Position numbers and translations under genes: made by a program
Notes under the pieces: model-generated
Told to the model about the DNA's origin: nothing
The model's database searches: none
The model's input: the letters and a program-made list of their open reading frames with translations, nothing else
Assembly: GCF_019083995.1 (NCBI RefSeq)
Contig: NZ_JAHRCU010000005.1
Location: forward strand, 62,001 to 126,000
DNA from: Roseococcus sp. SDR
GTDB lineage: Bacteria; Pseudomonadota; Alphaproteobacteria; Acetobacterales; Acetobacteraceae
Direction: 5' to 3'
DNA length: 64,000 nt
Shown here: piece after piece, positions 42,610 to 51,211 of the stretch
Numbering within the stretch: position 1 is the stretch's first letter
How the letters are laid out: each line of letters starts with the position of its first letter

Positions 42610-42692
42610 GCACAGGCGAATAGCCGGTTGCCGGGCGGTTGCCAAACACGGGCGGTTTCTGTCCAATGCCTGCAACCAGAAAGGGCAAAGCC

Positions 42693-43442
42693 ATGACCCC
42701 CGGGATTCGACCGCTCATAGCCGGCAATTGGAAGATGAATGGCAATCAGCGCGAGGCTGCGCGGCTCGCCGAGGCCCTGCGAGATGGCGCCGAGAATGCC
42801 GACCTGCTGATCTGCCCCCCCTTCGTCCATATCCACCAGGTCGCGGCGCTGATGCTGGGCAGCCGCGTCGCGGTCGGTGCGCAGGATTGCCACGCCGCCC
42901 ATCACGGCGCCCATACCGGCGATGTGAGTGCCGCCATGCTGCGCGATGTGGGCGCCACCCATGTCATCCTCGGCCATTCCGAGCGCCGGACCAACCATGG
43001 CGAGAATGACGCCGCCGTCCTGGCCAAGACAGAGGCGGCGCTGACGGCCGGCCTCATCCCCATCATCTGCGTGGGCGAGACGGAGGCCGAGCGCCTTTCG
43101 GGTCTCGCGGATTCGGTCGTCGAGAAGCAACTCGCCGGCTCCATCCCCTATGGCTTCATCACCGCGGGCGGGATCGTGGCCTATGAGCCGGTCTGGGCCA
43201 TCGGCACGGGCCGCACGCCGACGGAGCGCGACATCGCCGCCATGCACAGCACCATGCGCAGCGCGCTGGTGGAGCGTTTCGGCCCCGCCGCGCGCACCAC
43301 GCGCCTGCTCTATGGCGGCTCGGTGAAGCCTTCCAACGCCGTTTCCATCATGGCGCTGGCGGATGTGGATGGGGCGCTGGTGGGCGGGGCGAGCCTGGTC
43401 GCGGAGGACTTCCTCGCCATCGCGAAGGCCGTTCCCGAGTAG
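42693..43442 (+). CDS. tpiA: Triosephosphate isomerase
   Basis: This 249-residue TIM barrel interconverts dihydroxyacetone phosphate and glyceraldehyde 3-phosphate. Catalytic residues are Lys14 (GNWKMNG), His95 (VILGHSERR) and Glu165 (AYEPVWAIGTG). The phosphate loop LLYGGSVKPSNA is intact. The ATG at 42693 has AAAGGG upstream; the N-terminal extension to 42639 is unneeded. It is divergent from ppiD in the order usual for Alphaproteobacteria (secG normally follows but is replaced here by a TctC receptor). Confidence 0.95.
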   Translation: MTPGIRPLIAGNWKMNGNQREAARLAEALRDGAENADLLICPPFVHIHQVAALMLGSRVAVGAQDCHAAHHGAHTGDVSAAMLRDVGATHVILGHSERRTNHGENDAAVLAKTEAALTAGLIPIICVGETEAERLSGLADSVVEKQLAGSIPYGFITAGGIVAYEPVWAIGTGRTPTERDIAAMHSTMRSALVERFGPAARTTRLLYGGSVKPSNAVSIMALADVDGALVGGASLVAEDFLAIAKAVPE

Positions 43443-43471
43443 CGAAGGCCGCCGGATCCTTCTTGCATCGA

Positions 43472-43487
43472 GGGGCGGCCGCGCCCC
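43472..43487 (+). terminator. GC-rich hairpin after tpiA
   Basis: GGGGCG and CGCCCC form a 6-bp stem around GCCG in the 76-base gap between tpiA and the next receptor gene. There is no T-run after it, so termination is likely but not certain. Confidence 0.35.
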
Positions 43488-43518
43488 AGGCTGCCTCCCA
43501 AGACAGGGAGGACAAGCC

Positions 43519-44502
43519 ATGACCCATGCTCCACGCCGGGCGCTGCTCGCCGGTGGCCCGGCCCTCATGCTGGCGGGCCGTGCCGCCGCCCAGCCGGCCG
43601 CCAACTGGCCCGAAAAGCCCTGGCGCGTGCTGGTGGGCGGCGCGCCCGGCGGCGCCAGCGACATCTTCATGCGCATCCTGGAGCCAAGCCTGCGCGAAAG
43701 CCTCGCCCATGGCTTCTGGCTGGACAACCGGCCGGGCGCGGGCGGCATGCTGGCGGCCGAGATCGCGGCCCAGGCGCCGGCCGATGGCTACAACTTCCTG
43801 GTCAACCACATCGCGAGCAACGGGATCGGGCCGCATCTGCATCGCCGCGCCGGCTTCGAGCCCAACCGGGACCTGACCGGCGTGGCGCGCATCGCCTCCA
43901 TGCCGAACTGCATGATCACGCTGCCCTCGCGCGGCTTCAACAGCGTCTCGGACCTTGTGGCCTTCATCCGCGCCAATCCGCGCGCGGCCAGCTTCGGCTC
44001 GGCGGGGGTCGGCACCTCCTCCCATCTCAGCGGCGTGATGTTCGGGCAAAGGATCGGCGTGGAGCTGACCCACATCCCCTATCGCGGCACGGCGCCCAAC
44101 ATGCAGGCGGTGCTCTCGGGCGAGATCCTCTTCGCCATCGACAATGCGCCGGCCTCCGCGCAGCAGGTCCGCGCCGGGATGCTGAAGGCGCTGGCCGTGA
44201 GTTCCGCCACGCGCTGGTCCCAGCTGCCCGATCTGCCGACCATGCAGGAGGCGGGCATCGCCGATTTCGACGTCTCCTCCTGGTATGGGCTGGTCGCGCC
44301 GTCGGCCACGGCGCGCCCGGTGATCGAGAAGCTGAGCGCGGCCATCCTGCGCGCGCTGGCGGACCCGGCCACCATCCAGAAGCTGCGTGAGTTCGGCGCC
44401 GATCCCTGGCCGCTCGGACCCGCCGAATACAACGCCTTCATGCGTGCTGAGGAGGCGAAATGGGGCCCCATCGTGCGCGCGGCGGGAGCCACGGCCCATT
44501 GA
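43519..44502 (+). CDS. Bug/TctC-family solute receptor
   Basis: This 327-residue periplasmic protein has a Tat/Sec-like signal MTHAPRRALLAGGPALMLAG before AAAQ. The Bug loops read WRVLVGGAPGGASDIFMRIL, DNRPGAGGMLAAEIAAQAP, HLSGVMFGQRIGVELTHIPY and PTMQEAGIADFDVSSWYGLV. The ligand-contact loop GGAPGGASDIF differs from the ordinary PPGGxxD form. GGGAGG precedes the ATG. A second, different receptor gene follows after 72 bases, then a class II aldolase, making a small catabolic unit. The ligand is unknown. Confidence 0.9.
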   Translation: MTHAPRRALLAGGPALMLAGRAAAQPAANWPEKPWRVLVGGAPGGASDIFMRILEPSLRESLAHGFWLDNRPGAGGMLAAEIAAQAPADGYNFLVNHIASNGIGPHLHRRAGFEPNRDLTGVARIASMPNCMITLPSRGFNSVSDLVAFIRANPRAASFGSAGVGTSSHLSGVMFGQRIGVELTHIPYRGTAPNMQAVLSGEILFAIDNAPASAQQVRAGMLKALAVSSATRWSQLPDLPTMQEAGIADFDVSSWYGLVAPSATARPVIEKLSAAILRALADPATIQKLREFGADPWPLGPAEYNAFMRAEEAKWGPIVRAAGATAH

Positions 44503-44574
44503 GGAATGCTCCGCGCTTGGCGTGAGGCTCGGCGCATGCCTAACATGTCCGGACCTTTCTGGAGCGACCATGTG

Positions 44575-45555
44575 ATGAGCCTGAAGCGCCGCCACCTCCT
44601 CGCCTCGCCGCTGGCGCTGCCCGCGCTGGTCCAGGCCCAGACGGGCAGCCCGACCGAGGAGCCCTGGCCCAGCCGGCCCATCCGCTGCATCGTGCCCTTC
44701 CCGGCGGGCGGCGGCACCGACCTTGCCGCGCGCATCGCCACGCGGCGCCTCTCCGAGGCGCTGGGCCAGCCCATCGTGATTGAGAACCGGCCGGGGGCCG
44801 GCGGCACCATCGGCAGCAACGCGGTCGCTCGCGCGGCACCGGACGGCTACACGATCGGCGTCGCGACCACCAGCACGCATCCGGTCGCCACGGTTCTGCA
44901 GCGCGACGTGCCCTATGACCCCGTCACCTCCTTCACGGCCATCACCATGCTGGGCACCACGCCCTATGTGCTGGTGGCCGGCCGCGCGATCCCGGCGGCG
45001 AACCTCGCCGAATTCCTGGCCTATGCGCGGGCGCGGCCGGGGCAGGTGAGCTATGCCTCGGTGGGTGTCACCACGCTGGGCTACCTGCTCACGCGGCAAT
45101 TCGAGCTGCTGACGGGGCTTCAGATGCACCACGTGCCTTATCGCGGCTCCTCCCAGGTCTATCCCGACCTGCTGAACGGCACGGTGGGCGCGCTGCTCGA
45201 TAATCCCCCCGCCTCGGCGGCCATGGTGCGGGATGGGCAGCTCAAGGCCTTCGCCGTCACGCAGCGCTCCAACCTGCTGCCCGATGTGCCGACCTTCGAG
45301 AGCCTGGGGGTTGCGGGCTTCGACGCCGTCTTCTGGTATGGCCTGGTGGCGCCAGCCGGGCTGCCGCCTGCCATGGCGACGCGCATGCAGCAGGCGCTGG
45401 CCGCGCATTTCCTGACCGATGCCGGCCGGGCCGAGATGCGCGCGAGCGACATCGAGCCGGTCATGTCCACGCCCGCGGCCTTCGCCGCCAGCATCGCCGC
45501 CGATTCAGCCCGCTGGCGCGCCCTCGCGCAGCGCCTCGACATACGCCCCGAATAG
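44575..45555 (+). CDS. Bug/TctC-family solute receptor
   Basis: This 326-residue receptor has the signal SLKRRHLLASPLALPALVQA and typical segments RPIRCIVPFPAGGGTDLAAR, ENRPGAGGTIGSNAVARAAP, LTGLQMHHVPYRGSSQVYPD and PTFESLGVAGFDAVFWYGLV. The ATG at 44575 has GGAG ten bases upstream; starts further upstream break the signal peptide. It is followed after 13 bases by the class II aldolase gene with GAGGAG, so the two are one unit. It is clearly distinct from the adjacent receptor at 43519 and may bind a related substrate. Confidence 0.9.
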   Translation: MSLKRRHLLASPLALPALVQAQTGSPTEEPWPSRPIRCIVPFPAGGGTDLAARIATRRLSEALGQPIVIENRPGAGGTIGSNAVARAAPDGYTIGVATTSTHPVATVLQRDVPYDPVTSFTAITMLGTTPYVLVAGRAIPAANLAEFLAYARARPGQVSYASVGVTTLGYLLTRQFELLTGLQMHHVPYRGSSQVYPDLLNGTVGALLDNPPASAAMVRDGQLKAFAVTQRSNLLPDVPTFESLGVAGFDAVFWYGLVAPAGLPPAMATRMQQALAAHFLTDAGRAEMRASDIEPVMSTPAAFAASIAADSARWRALAQRLDIRPE

Positions 45556-45568
45556 AGGAGAGCCCGCC

Positions 45569-46318
45569 ATGGATGGCATGAACCCCCCGTATCGCGTGAA
45601 CGAACTCACGCCCGATCCGCGCGTGAGCTTCGACCCCAAGGTGAGCCGCGACTATGTGAAATACGCGCATTGGCTCGCCGCGCGTGGCCTGGTCAACAGC
45701 AGCGTGGGTGGCATGGTGATCCGTGTGCCGCACCCGGATTACGAGCAGGGCGTCTGCTACGCCAAGCCCCAGGGCATCAGCCTGGAGGAAGTCGAGGTCG
45801 AGGATCTGGTGATCACCGACATCCCCTATGGCCGCATCCTGGCCGGCGACCGCGCCACCACCGTCGGCCACCAGATGAACCGCGAGATCCTGCGGCTGCG
45901 CCCCGATGTGAATTGCGTGATCCATCTGCACCATGACGAGACCATCGCCTTCCTGGCGGCGGGCTATGAGGAAATCCGCTCCTTCAGCCTGACCTATGGC
46001 TTCCTCATGCAGAAGCCCGCGTTTTACCTGCCCGCTTCGATCAACGTCGAGGAGGATGTGGCGCCGATCAAGACCTTCATCCAGGACACCAACTGCATCA
46101 TCATGCGCCGCCACGGCTTCACCGTGCTGGGCCGCACGCTGTCGGAGGCCTATCACCGCACCTGCGTGCTGGTGAGCGAGGTGAAGCGCAACATCATCGT
46201 GGAACAGCTCTGCGCGGTGAACGGAAGGACGCCGGAGACCGTCACCGATGCGGAACTGGCGAAGATGTTCACCTATGGCGACAAGGTGATGTACCCGGAG
46301 GTGGTGAAGCGTTCTTAG
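45569..46318 (+). CDS. Class II aldolase/adducin family protein
   Basis: This 249-residue zinc-dependent aldolase-fold protein has the likely metal-binding HLHHDETIAFLAAG near residue 115, with a further histidine in IMRRHGFTVLGRTLSEAYHR near 174-193. The N-terminal region VSRDYVKYAHWLAARGLVNS resembles L-fuculose-phosphate aldolase-type enzymes and related decarboxylases. It would cleave a C-C bond or decarboxylate a hydroxy acid. It is coupled with the preceding TctC receptor and so may act on an imported acid. The substrate is not clear. Confidence 0.88.
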   Translation: MDGMNPPYRVNELTPDPRVSFDPKVSRDYVKYAHWLAARGLVNSSVGGMVIRVPHPDYEQGVCYAKPQGISLEEVEVEDLVITDIPYGRILAGDRATTVGHQMNREILRLRPDVNCVIHLHHDETIAFLAAGYEEIRSFSLTYGFLMQKPAFYLPASINVEEDVAPIKTFIQDTNCIIMRRHGFTVLGRTLSEAYHRTCVLVSEVKRNIIVEQLCAVNGRTPETVTDAELAKMFTYGDKVMYPEVVKRS

Positions 46319-46337
46319 TCGCCCTCAGGCGCGTCAC

Positions 46338-46376
46338 GCCGGAGGCGTGCTTTCCGCAAGATGCGCCGCCTCCGGC
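46338..46376. repeat. Inverted repeat GCCGGAGGCG...CGCCTCCGGC downstream of the aldolase gene
   Basis: Two perfect 10-base arms (46338-46347 and 46367-46376) flank a 19-base loop in the 157-base gap between the aldolase and the convergent nitrile-hydratase genes. The second arm continues as GGCTTGG. The core CCTCCGGCGGCT is shared with the larger inverted repeat at 33305-33385. It may be a terminator or a copy of a genome-wide palindromic repeat. Confidence 0.45.
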
Positions 46377-46475
46377 GGCTTGGCTTCGCCGCGCCACGGT
46401 TGCGATGGGCCAGGCGTCCGGTTGGGCGGCGCCGGCCGCTGTGCGGCCGGATAATCCTGGGCGGGCGCGGGGTCG

Positions 46476-47126
46476 CTATCCGGCCACCACCGCCGTCCCC
46501 ACCAGCATGTGCCGCGTGACCAGCGGGATCAGCTCCTCCACCGGCCGCTCGGCCGCGCCCGGCGGCGGCATGGGCAGCACGAGGTAGCGCATATCCGCGT
46601 TGGAATCATGCACGCGGACTTCCACCTCAGCCGGCAATTCCAGCCCGAATTCGGCCAGGACCTTGCGCGGCTCGCGCACCGTGCGCGCGCGGTAGTTCTT
46701 GGAGATGTACCACCAGGGCGGCTGGCCGAGCAGCGAGCGCGGATAGCAGGAACACAGCGTGCAGACGATCACGTTGTGCAGCGAAGGCGTGTTCCGCACG
46801 ACGACGAGCTTCGCCTCCTTGATCTTGAAACCAAGCTCGGCCGCGGCCTTGGAGCCGTCCTCCACCAGCCGCTGCGCATAGGCCTCGTCCCGCCAGGCCT
46901 CGGCCACGATGCGCGCCCCCCAGGTGACGTTGGGCGCCTCAAGTGCGGCGATCACGCGGTCCGTATCCGCCAGCGTCAGCAGCTGCTTCTCGAGCAGGAT
47001 CTTATGCAGCGCCTCGGTCATCAGCGCGTAGTACTCGGCGCCGTGATGGCCCTCGATCACGGGGCGGTTCGGGTCGATCGCATCGGCCGAGAAGCGGGTG
47101 GGCGGGACGGTGGAGGGAATGGGCAT
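46476..47126 (-). CDS. Nitrile hydratase alpha / thiocyanate hydrolase gamma subunit (cobalt type)
   Basis: This 216-residue subunit carries the metal-claw motif VCTLCSCYPRSLLG, with Cys122, Cys125, Ser126 and Cys127. The threonine form (CTLC) marks the cobalt class. Two of the cysteines are oxidised in mature enzymes. It also shows KILLEKQLLTLADTDRVIAA near the N-terminus and the conserved GQPPWWYISKNYRARTVREP. The ATG at 47126 overlaps the stop of the next subunit (TGATG). It would hydrate nitriles to amides or hydrolyse thiocyanate. The three-gene arrangement with split beta halves resembles thiocyanate hydrolase ScnBAC, with this protein as the ScnC counterpart. Confidence 0.92.
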   Translation of the reverse strand: MPIPSTVPPTRFSADAIDPNRPVIEGHHGAEYYALMTEALHKILLEKQLLTLADTDRVIAALEAPNVTWGARIVAEAWRDEAYAQRLVEDGSKAAAELGFKIKEAKLVVVRNTPSLHNVIVCTLCSCYPRSLLGQPPWWYISKNYRARTVREPRKVLAEFGLELPAEVEVRVHDSNADMRYLVLPMPPPGAAERPVEELIPLVTRHMLVGTAVVAG

Positions 47127-47407
47127 CAGGCGGGCACCAGCCAATGGTCGTAGACCTCGATCTCCAGCGTGTCATGCGCGGGCCCCGCATAATCGGGCCA
47201 GAGATGCGCCTGGCGGAAATTCACGCGGTAGAGATCCACGGGCGGCAGGCCGGGGCGGCCATGGCCGAGCTCCTCGGGATTCGGATAGGCGCCGCAATGG
47301 CGCTCCACCACGCCGGTCTTGTGGCGGACGAAGAAGGGGATGCGGACATGGCCGGGCTTGTGGAGATCCACCACGCGCACCGCATCGCCGGGCTGGAAGC
47401 GGGGCAT
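47126..47407 (-). CDS. Nitrile hydratase beta-subunit C-terminal domain as a separate protein (ScnA-like)
   Basis: This 93-residue SH3-like barrel corresponds to the C-terminal half of the NHase beta subunit: MPRFQPGDAVRVVDLHKPGH, HKTGVVERHCGAYPNPEELG and YRVNFRQAHLWPDYAG, ending DTLEIEVYDHWLVP. In ordinary nitrile hydratases this is fused to the helical N-half; here it is an independent gene, as in thiocyanate hydrolase. The start at 47407 overlaps the stop of the N-half gene, and the end overlaps the alpha gene, so synthesis of the three chains is coupled. Thiocyanate hydrolase ScnA (as recalled) is longer, so this is a compact variant. Confidence 0.88.
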   Translation of the reverse strand: MPRFQPGDAVRVVDLHKPGHVRIPFFVRHKTGVVERHCGAYPNPEELGHGRPGLPPVDLYRVNFRQAHLWPDYAGPAHDTLEIEVYDHWLVPA

Positions 47408-47766
47408 CACTTGGCCTCCATCACGGTCTTGGCGGCATGGTCCACGCGCTGCCCGCGGCCGGCGGCCAGCGCATCCATGCGCGCCAGCACCTCGGCCCGG
47501 TCCACCAGGCCCTTTTCGTCCAGCAGCAGGGTCAGCGCCTCGGCGCGGCGCTCGTAGAAGCCCAGCGTCTCGTAGAGGGGTTCGCCGAAGCTCTCGAAGG
47601 CGCGGCGGATTTCGTCGAGCGAGACGCAGCGATCCTTCTGCTCCAGCGCGCCACGAATGGCCTCGGAGAGCTTCTGCCAATCGGCGAAGGGGTGCTCATC
47701 CTGTTGGATCGGGCCGCCCGGCAGGCCGCCAATGTCGTGATATCCGCGAAAAGGTGGCTCGCCCAT
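47407..47766 (-). CDS. Nitrile hydratase beta-subunit N-terminal domain as a separate protein (ScnB-like)
   Basis: This 119-residue helical protein matches the N-half of NHase beta or its activator relatives: YHDIGGLPGGPIQQDEHPFA near the start, and YETLGFYERRAEALTLLLDE, equivalent to the WERRVFALT region carrying a conserved arginine. It overlaps both the ABC ATPase gene upstream and the C-half gene downstream by single bases. An alternative is a metallochaperone (NHase activator), but with no other beta N-half in the operon it is best read as a structural subunit. Confidence 0.85.
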   Translation of the reverse strand: MGEPPFRGYHDIGGLPGGPIQQDEHPFADWQKLSEAIRGALEQKDRCVSLDEIRRAFESFGEPLYETLGFYERRAEALTLLLDEKGLVDRAEVLARMDALAAGRGQRVDHAAKTVMEAK

Positions 47767-48548
47767 CAGCTTCCCCTGACCGCTGTCTGGAACAGCTCCA
47801 GCGCATGCGCCTTGATGCGCACGAATTCTGTGTCGGTCAACGTGGCCGGGCTGCGCGGGCGGGCCAGCGGGATGTCGAGAAATTCGGCGATGCGGGATGG
47901 CCGGCGTGTCAGCAGCAGAAGCTTGTCCGCCAGGTAGATCGCCTCCTCCAGGTCATGGCTCACCAGCACCGCCGTGGTGCCGCGCGCCACCAGCACCTTC
48001 TGCAGCTGGTCGCGCATGATGAGCGTCATCTCGTAGTCGAGGGCCGAGAAGGGCTCGTCCAGGAACAGCACCTCCGGCTCGATCGCCAGGGAGCGCATGA
48101 TGGAGACGGTCTGCTGCTGCCCGCCCGAGAGCTCATAGGGGTAGCGGTGCAGGTCGAATTTCAGGTCGAAGCCGGCGACGAGTTCGGCGATGCGGCGCTC
48201 GCGCTCGGGGCGGGCGATGCCCATGAGCTTGAGCGGGTAATGGATGTTGTCGATGGCGCGCTGCCAGGGAAACAGCGCCTCGCGGTAGTTCTGGAAGACA
48301 TAGCCGATGCGCGTCTCGCGGATCGTCTTGCCCTCGAAGAGGATTTCCCCGCCATCAATGGGCAGGAGGCCCGCCACCATGTTGATGAAGGTGGACTTGC
48401 CGCAGCCATTGGGCCCGAAGACCGAGACGATGCGCCCCTTCGGCAGGTCGATGTCGAAGCCGGCATAGACCGGATTGCCGCCGAAGGCCTTCCTGAGGCC
48501 CCGCACCGTGATGTGCGTGCCAGGGGTGAACCAGGCGAGAGCGTTCAT
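47766..48548 (-). CDS. ABC importer ATPase (SsuB/TauB/NrtD type)
   Basis: This 260-residue ATPase has Walker A FGPNGCGKSTFINMVAGL near residue 49, Q-loop YVFQNYREALFPWQRAI, signature ELSGGQQQTVSIMRSLA, Walker B EVLFLDEPFSALD, and switch histidine VLVSHDLEEAIYLADKLLLL. It pairs with the permease at 49548-50324 and the binding protein at 48548-49534. Single-base overlaps join it to the binding protein and to the NHase-like beta N-half, tying uptake to hydration of the substrate. Confidence 0.93.
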   Translation of the reverse strand: MNALAWFTPGTHITVRGLRKAFGGNPVYAGFDIDLPKGRIVSVFGPNGCGKSTFINMVAGLLPIDGGEILFEGKTIRETRIGYVFQNYREALFPWQRAIDNIHYPLKLMGIARPERERRIAELVAGFDLKFDLHRYPYELSGGQQQTVSIMRSLAIEPEVLFLDEPFSALDYEMTLIMRDQLQKVLVARGTTAVLVSHDLEEAIYLADKLLLLTRRPSRIAEFLDIPLARPRSPATLTDTEFVRIKAHALELFQTAVRGS

Positions 48549-49534
48549 CAGGCGCCGAGGTCGCTCGGCTTGAGGATGAAGTCGCGCAGCTGGAAGGGCG
48601 CGCGGAGCACGCCTTCGGAGGCGAAGACATCCACCAGCGCCTGATAGGAGTTGAGGTCCGTCTCGTTCAGATCCTTCCAGGCGCGGAGGTAGGGCTGCGC
48701 GACGATGGGCACCTGCGCCGCCTGCACGGCCGTGTAGCGCGGCAGGATGGCGCGGATGCGCTCATACTGCGTCTCGGCGATCAGGGTGGCTTCGTCCAGG
48801 ACCTCGACGACGCGGCGCGCCACGGCGGGGCGTTCGCGCATGAACTTGGTGGTGAGCAGGGAGACGCCGGAATAGAAGGGGTCCGCGATCACGCCCGCCA
48901 CCGGATTGGTCATGGCGCGCTTCGCCTCGCCCAGCGCCACGGCAATGGAGCCCACGGGTTCCAGCGAGAGCGTCGCATCCACCGAACCCGCGATGACGGC
49001 CTGCACCTGCAGCCCGACGGCCATCTCGACCAGCCGCACATCGCCATCCGGGTTCAGCCCCGCGCGGCGGACCATGTGTCGCGAGATGGTGCGCCACTGG
49101 ATGCCCGGCAGGTGGCCCAGCGACTTGCCGCGCAGATCGGCGAAGCTCGTGATGGGCGAGTTGTTGGCGACGATCAGCCCGTCATTGATGCGGTTCACGC
49201 GGATGCCGCCGCCCTGGAGCCCGAAGGCCTTGAAGGTGCCTGGGAACTGCACCTCGGCCAGCACGGAGATGCCCGCCGCCGCCCCCGGCGCGCCCACCTC
49301 GGCGCGGTTGGCCACCAGGCTGTCGATGATCTGGTTGGGCGCCTGGAAGCGCGCCGCCTCCACCTCGATCCCCGCACGCTCGAAGAGGCGCTCTTCCTGC
49401 GCCACATAGAAGGCCAGCGTCTGCATGATGGGCAGCCAGGCGATGGTGACACGGTCCCGACGCCCCTGCGCATAGGCGGGGGCGGCGAGCGGCGTGGCGC
49501 CGATCCCGGCGAGCAGCGTGCGGCGTGTCGTCAT
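48548..49534 (-). CDS. ABC importer periplasmic binding protein (nitrate/sulfonate/taurine type)
   Basis: This 328-residue NMT1/SsuA-like receptor has the signal TRRTLLAGIGATPLAAPAYA. Segments typical of the class are IAWLPIMQTLAFYVAQEERL, NQIIDSLVANRAEVGAPGAA, IVANNSPITSFADLRGKSLG and AVIAGSVDATLSLEPVGSIA. The ATG at 49534 lies 13 bases past the permease stop. The ligand is probably a small nitrile, amide, biuret-like compound or thiocyanate, judged by the flanking hydrolytic genes; sequence alone does not tell. Confidence 0.9.
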   Translation of the reverse strand: MTTRRTLLAGIGATPLAAPAYAQGRRDRVTIAWLPIMQTLAFYVAQEERLFERAGIEVEAARFQAPNQIIDSLVANRAEVGAPGAAAGISVLAEVQFPGTFKAFGLQGGGIRVNRINDGLIVANNSPITSFADLRGKSLGHLPGIQWRTISRHMVRRAGLNPDGDVRLVEMAVGLQVQAVIAGSVDATLSLEPVGSIAVALGEAKRAMTNPVAGVIADPFYSGVSLLTTKFMRERPAVARRVVEVLDEATLIAETQYERIRAILPRYTAVQAAQVPIVAQPYLRAWKDLNETDLNSYQALVDVFASEGVLRAPFQLRDFILKPSDLGA

Positions 49535-49547
49535 CGAGGCGCTCCGT

Positions 49548-50324
49548 TCAGGACCGCCCGGCCCAATGGACCAGGCGGGTCTCCAGGGTGAGGAAGAAGA
49601 GGTTGAGCCCGTAGCCGAGCACGCCCGAGACCAGGATCGTCCCGTAGAGCTGCGGCATGTCGAAGGTGATCTGGCTGTCGATGATCCGCTTGCCGAGGCC
49701 GTCATCGGCGCCGATGAACATCTCGGCCACGACGATGACGACGAGGGCCAGCGAGACCGCGGTGCGCAGGCCGACGAAGGTCTGCGGCAGGCATTCGTAG
49801 AACAGCACGTCGCGGAAGATGCGCAGGCGGGAGGCGCCCATGACGCGTGCGGCGAGAAGCCGCGTCTGCCGCGCATTCATCACGCCATAGGCGACGTTGA
49901 ACAGGATCACGAGCCAGGCGGCGAAGGCGGCGACCGCGATCTTCGCGAAATCGCCCAGCCCGAAGATGATCATGAAGAGCGGGAACATGGCGGTGGCCGG
50001 CGTCGAGCGGAAGAAATCCACCAGGAACTCGATGGAGCGGTAGAGCTTCGCATTCGCCCCGATCATGATGCCGAGGGGCACGCCCGCCACGGCGGCGATG
50101 CCGAAGGCCTGCAGCGTGCGGACCAGCGTGCGCCAGAAGTCGTGGCCCATGCCGCCGCCCGCCATGTTGGTCCAGATGGATTGCAGCGTGCGCACCGGCG
50201 AGGGCAGCAGGCGCGGCGTGACCCAGCCCTGCGCGTTCACCACATACCAGATGGCGAAGAGCATGAGCGGCCCCACCGCCATCAGGATGCCGCGCTGCCA
50301 TGCCGTCTTCACTTGCAGTCCCAT
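49548..50324 (-). CDS. ABC importer permease (SsuC/TauC type)
   Basis: This 258-residue inner-membrane protein has about six helices. It begins [20 protein letters not shown] and has the EAA-type loop [20 protein letters not shown] near residue 170, which contacts the ATPase. Other landmarks are [20 protein letters not shown] and [20 protein letters not shown]. The start at 50324 is the first gene of the minus-strand operon. It is divergent from the amidase at 50474, with about 150 bases of shared promoter region. Confidence 0.92.
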   Translation of the reverse strand: MGLQVKTAWQRGILMAVGPLMLFAIWYVVNAQGWVTPRLLPSPVRTLQSIWTNMAGGGMGHDFWRTLVRTLQAFGIAAVAGVPLGIMIGANAKLYRSIEFLVDFFRSTPATAMFPLFMIIFGLGDFAKIAVAAFAAWLVILFNVAYGVMNARQTRLLAARVMGASRLRIFRDVLFYECLPQTFVGLRTAVSLALVVIVVAEMFIGADDGLGKRIIDSQITFDMPQLYGTILVSGVLGYGLNLFFLTLETRLVHWAGRS

Positions 50325-50473
50325 CCCCCATTGCCCAGCCAAGCGGCAGCGAAATCCATGCCGCACGGGGTGTCGGGCGGCCTGCGATGAGCGTTGCAAG
50401 CGCGATGCCAGCGGGCACGGCATTTGCTTGGCAGCGCGCATACACGGCGCGCGCATCCAGAGGAGGACCCGCC

Positions 50474-51211
50474 ATGCCCAGCATCGAAGCCGACCCCTAT
50501 GCCTGGCCCTTCGACGGCGATCTCACGCCGCAGAACACCGCGCTCATCGTCATCGACATGCAGACCGATTTCTGCGGCAAGGGCGGCTATGTCGATGTGA
50601 TGGGCTATGACCTCTCGCTCACGCGGGCCCCCATCGAGCCCATCCGGCGCGTGCTCGCCGCCATGCGGGCAGGGGGCTACTGGATCATCCACACGCGGGA
50701 GGGCCACCGGCCGGATCTGTCGGACCTTCCCGCCAACAAGCGCTGGCGCAGCCAGCGCATCGGTGCGGGCATCGGTGACCCGGGGCCCTGCGGCAAGATC
50801 CTGGTGCGTGGCGAGCCGGGCTGGGAAATCATCGAGGAACTGGCGCCGCTCCCCGGCGAGACCATCATCGACAAGCCCGGCAAGGGCAGCTTCTGCGCGA
50901 CCGACCTCGAGCTCATCCTGCGCACGCGCGGCATCCGCAACCTGGTGCTGACCGGCATCACCACGGATGTCTGCGTCCATACCACCATGCGCGAGGCCAA
51001 TGACCGCGGCTTCGAATGCCTGCTGCTGGAGGATTGCTGCGGGGCGACCGATCTCGGCAACCACCGGGCCGCGATCCAGATGGTGAAGATGCAAGGTGGC
51101 GTCTTCGGCACCGTCTCGACCTCTGGGGCGCTGGTGGCGGGGCTGGGTCAGGCCGAGCGGGCTGCGCCGGGCGATGCCGAATACCCGACGGCAAGGGGAG
51201 GGAATTCCTAA
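50474..51211 (+). CDS. Cysteine hydrolase of the isochorismatase family, biuret hydrolase-like
   Basis: This 245-residue amidohydrolase has the triad Asp28 ([12 protein letters not shown]), Lys134 ([12 protein letters not shown]) and Cys167 ([11 protein letters not shown]), each 8 positions before the reported biuret hydrolase BiuH residues (Asp36, Lys142, Cys175, from memory). Stretches like [32 protein letters not shown] and [20 protein letters not shown] are shared with biuret and ureidoacrylate hydrolases. It should split an amide or ureide to release ammonia. GGAGG precedes the ATG at 50474. Divergence from the ABC/NHase-like operon suggests that it acts on the amide product. Confidence 0.85.
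   Translation: MPSIEADPYAWPFDGDLTPQNTALIVIDMQTDFCGKGGYVDVMGYDLSLTRAPIEPIRRVLAAMRAGGYWIIHTREGHRPDLSDLPANKRWRSQRIGAGIGDPGPCGKILVRGEPGWEIIEELAPLPGETIIDKPGKGSFCATDLELILRTRGIRNLVLTGITTDVCVHTTMREANDRGFECLLLEDCCGATDLGNHRAAIQMVKMQGGVFGTVSTSGALVAGLGQAERAAPGDAEYPTARGGNS

Noticed and set aside
43348-45408. Open frame of 686 codons on the minus strand.
   Set aside because: It is antisense to two TctC receptors with clear signal peptides and family motifs.
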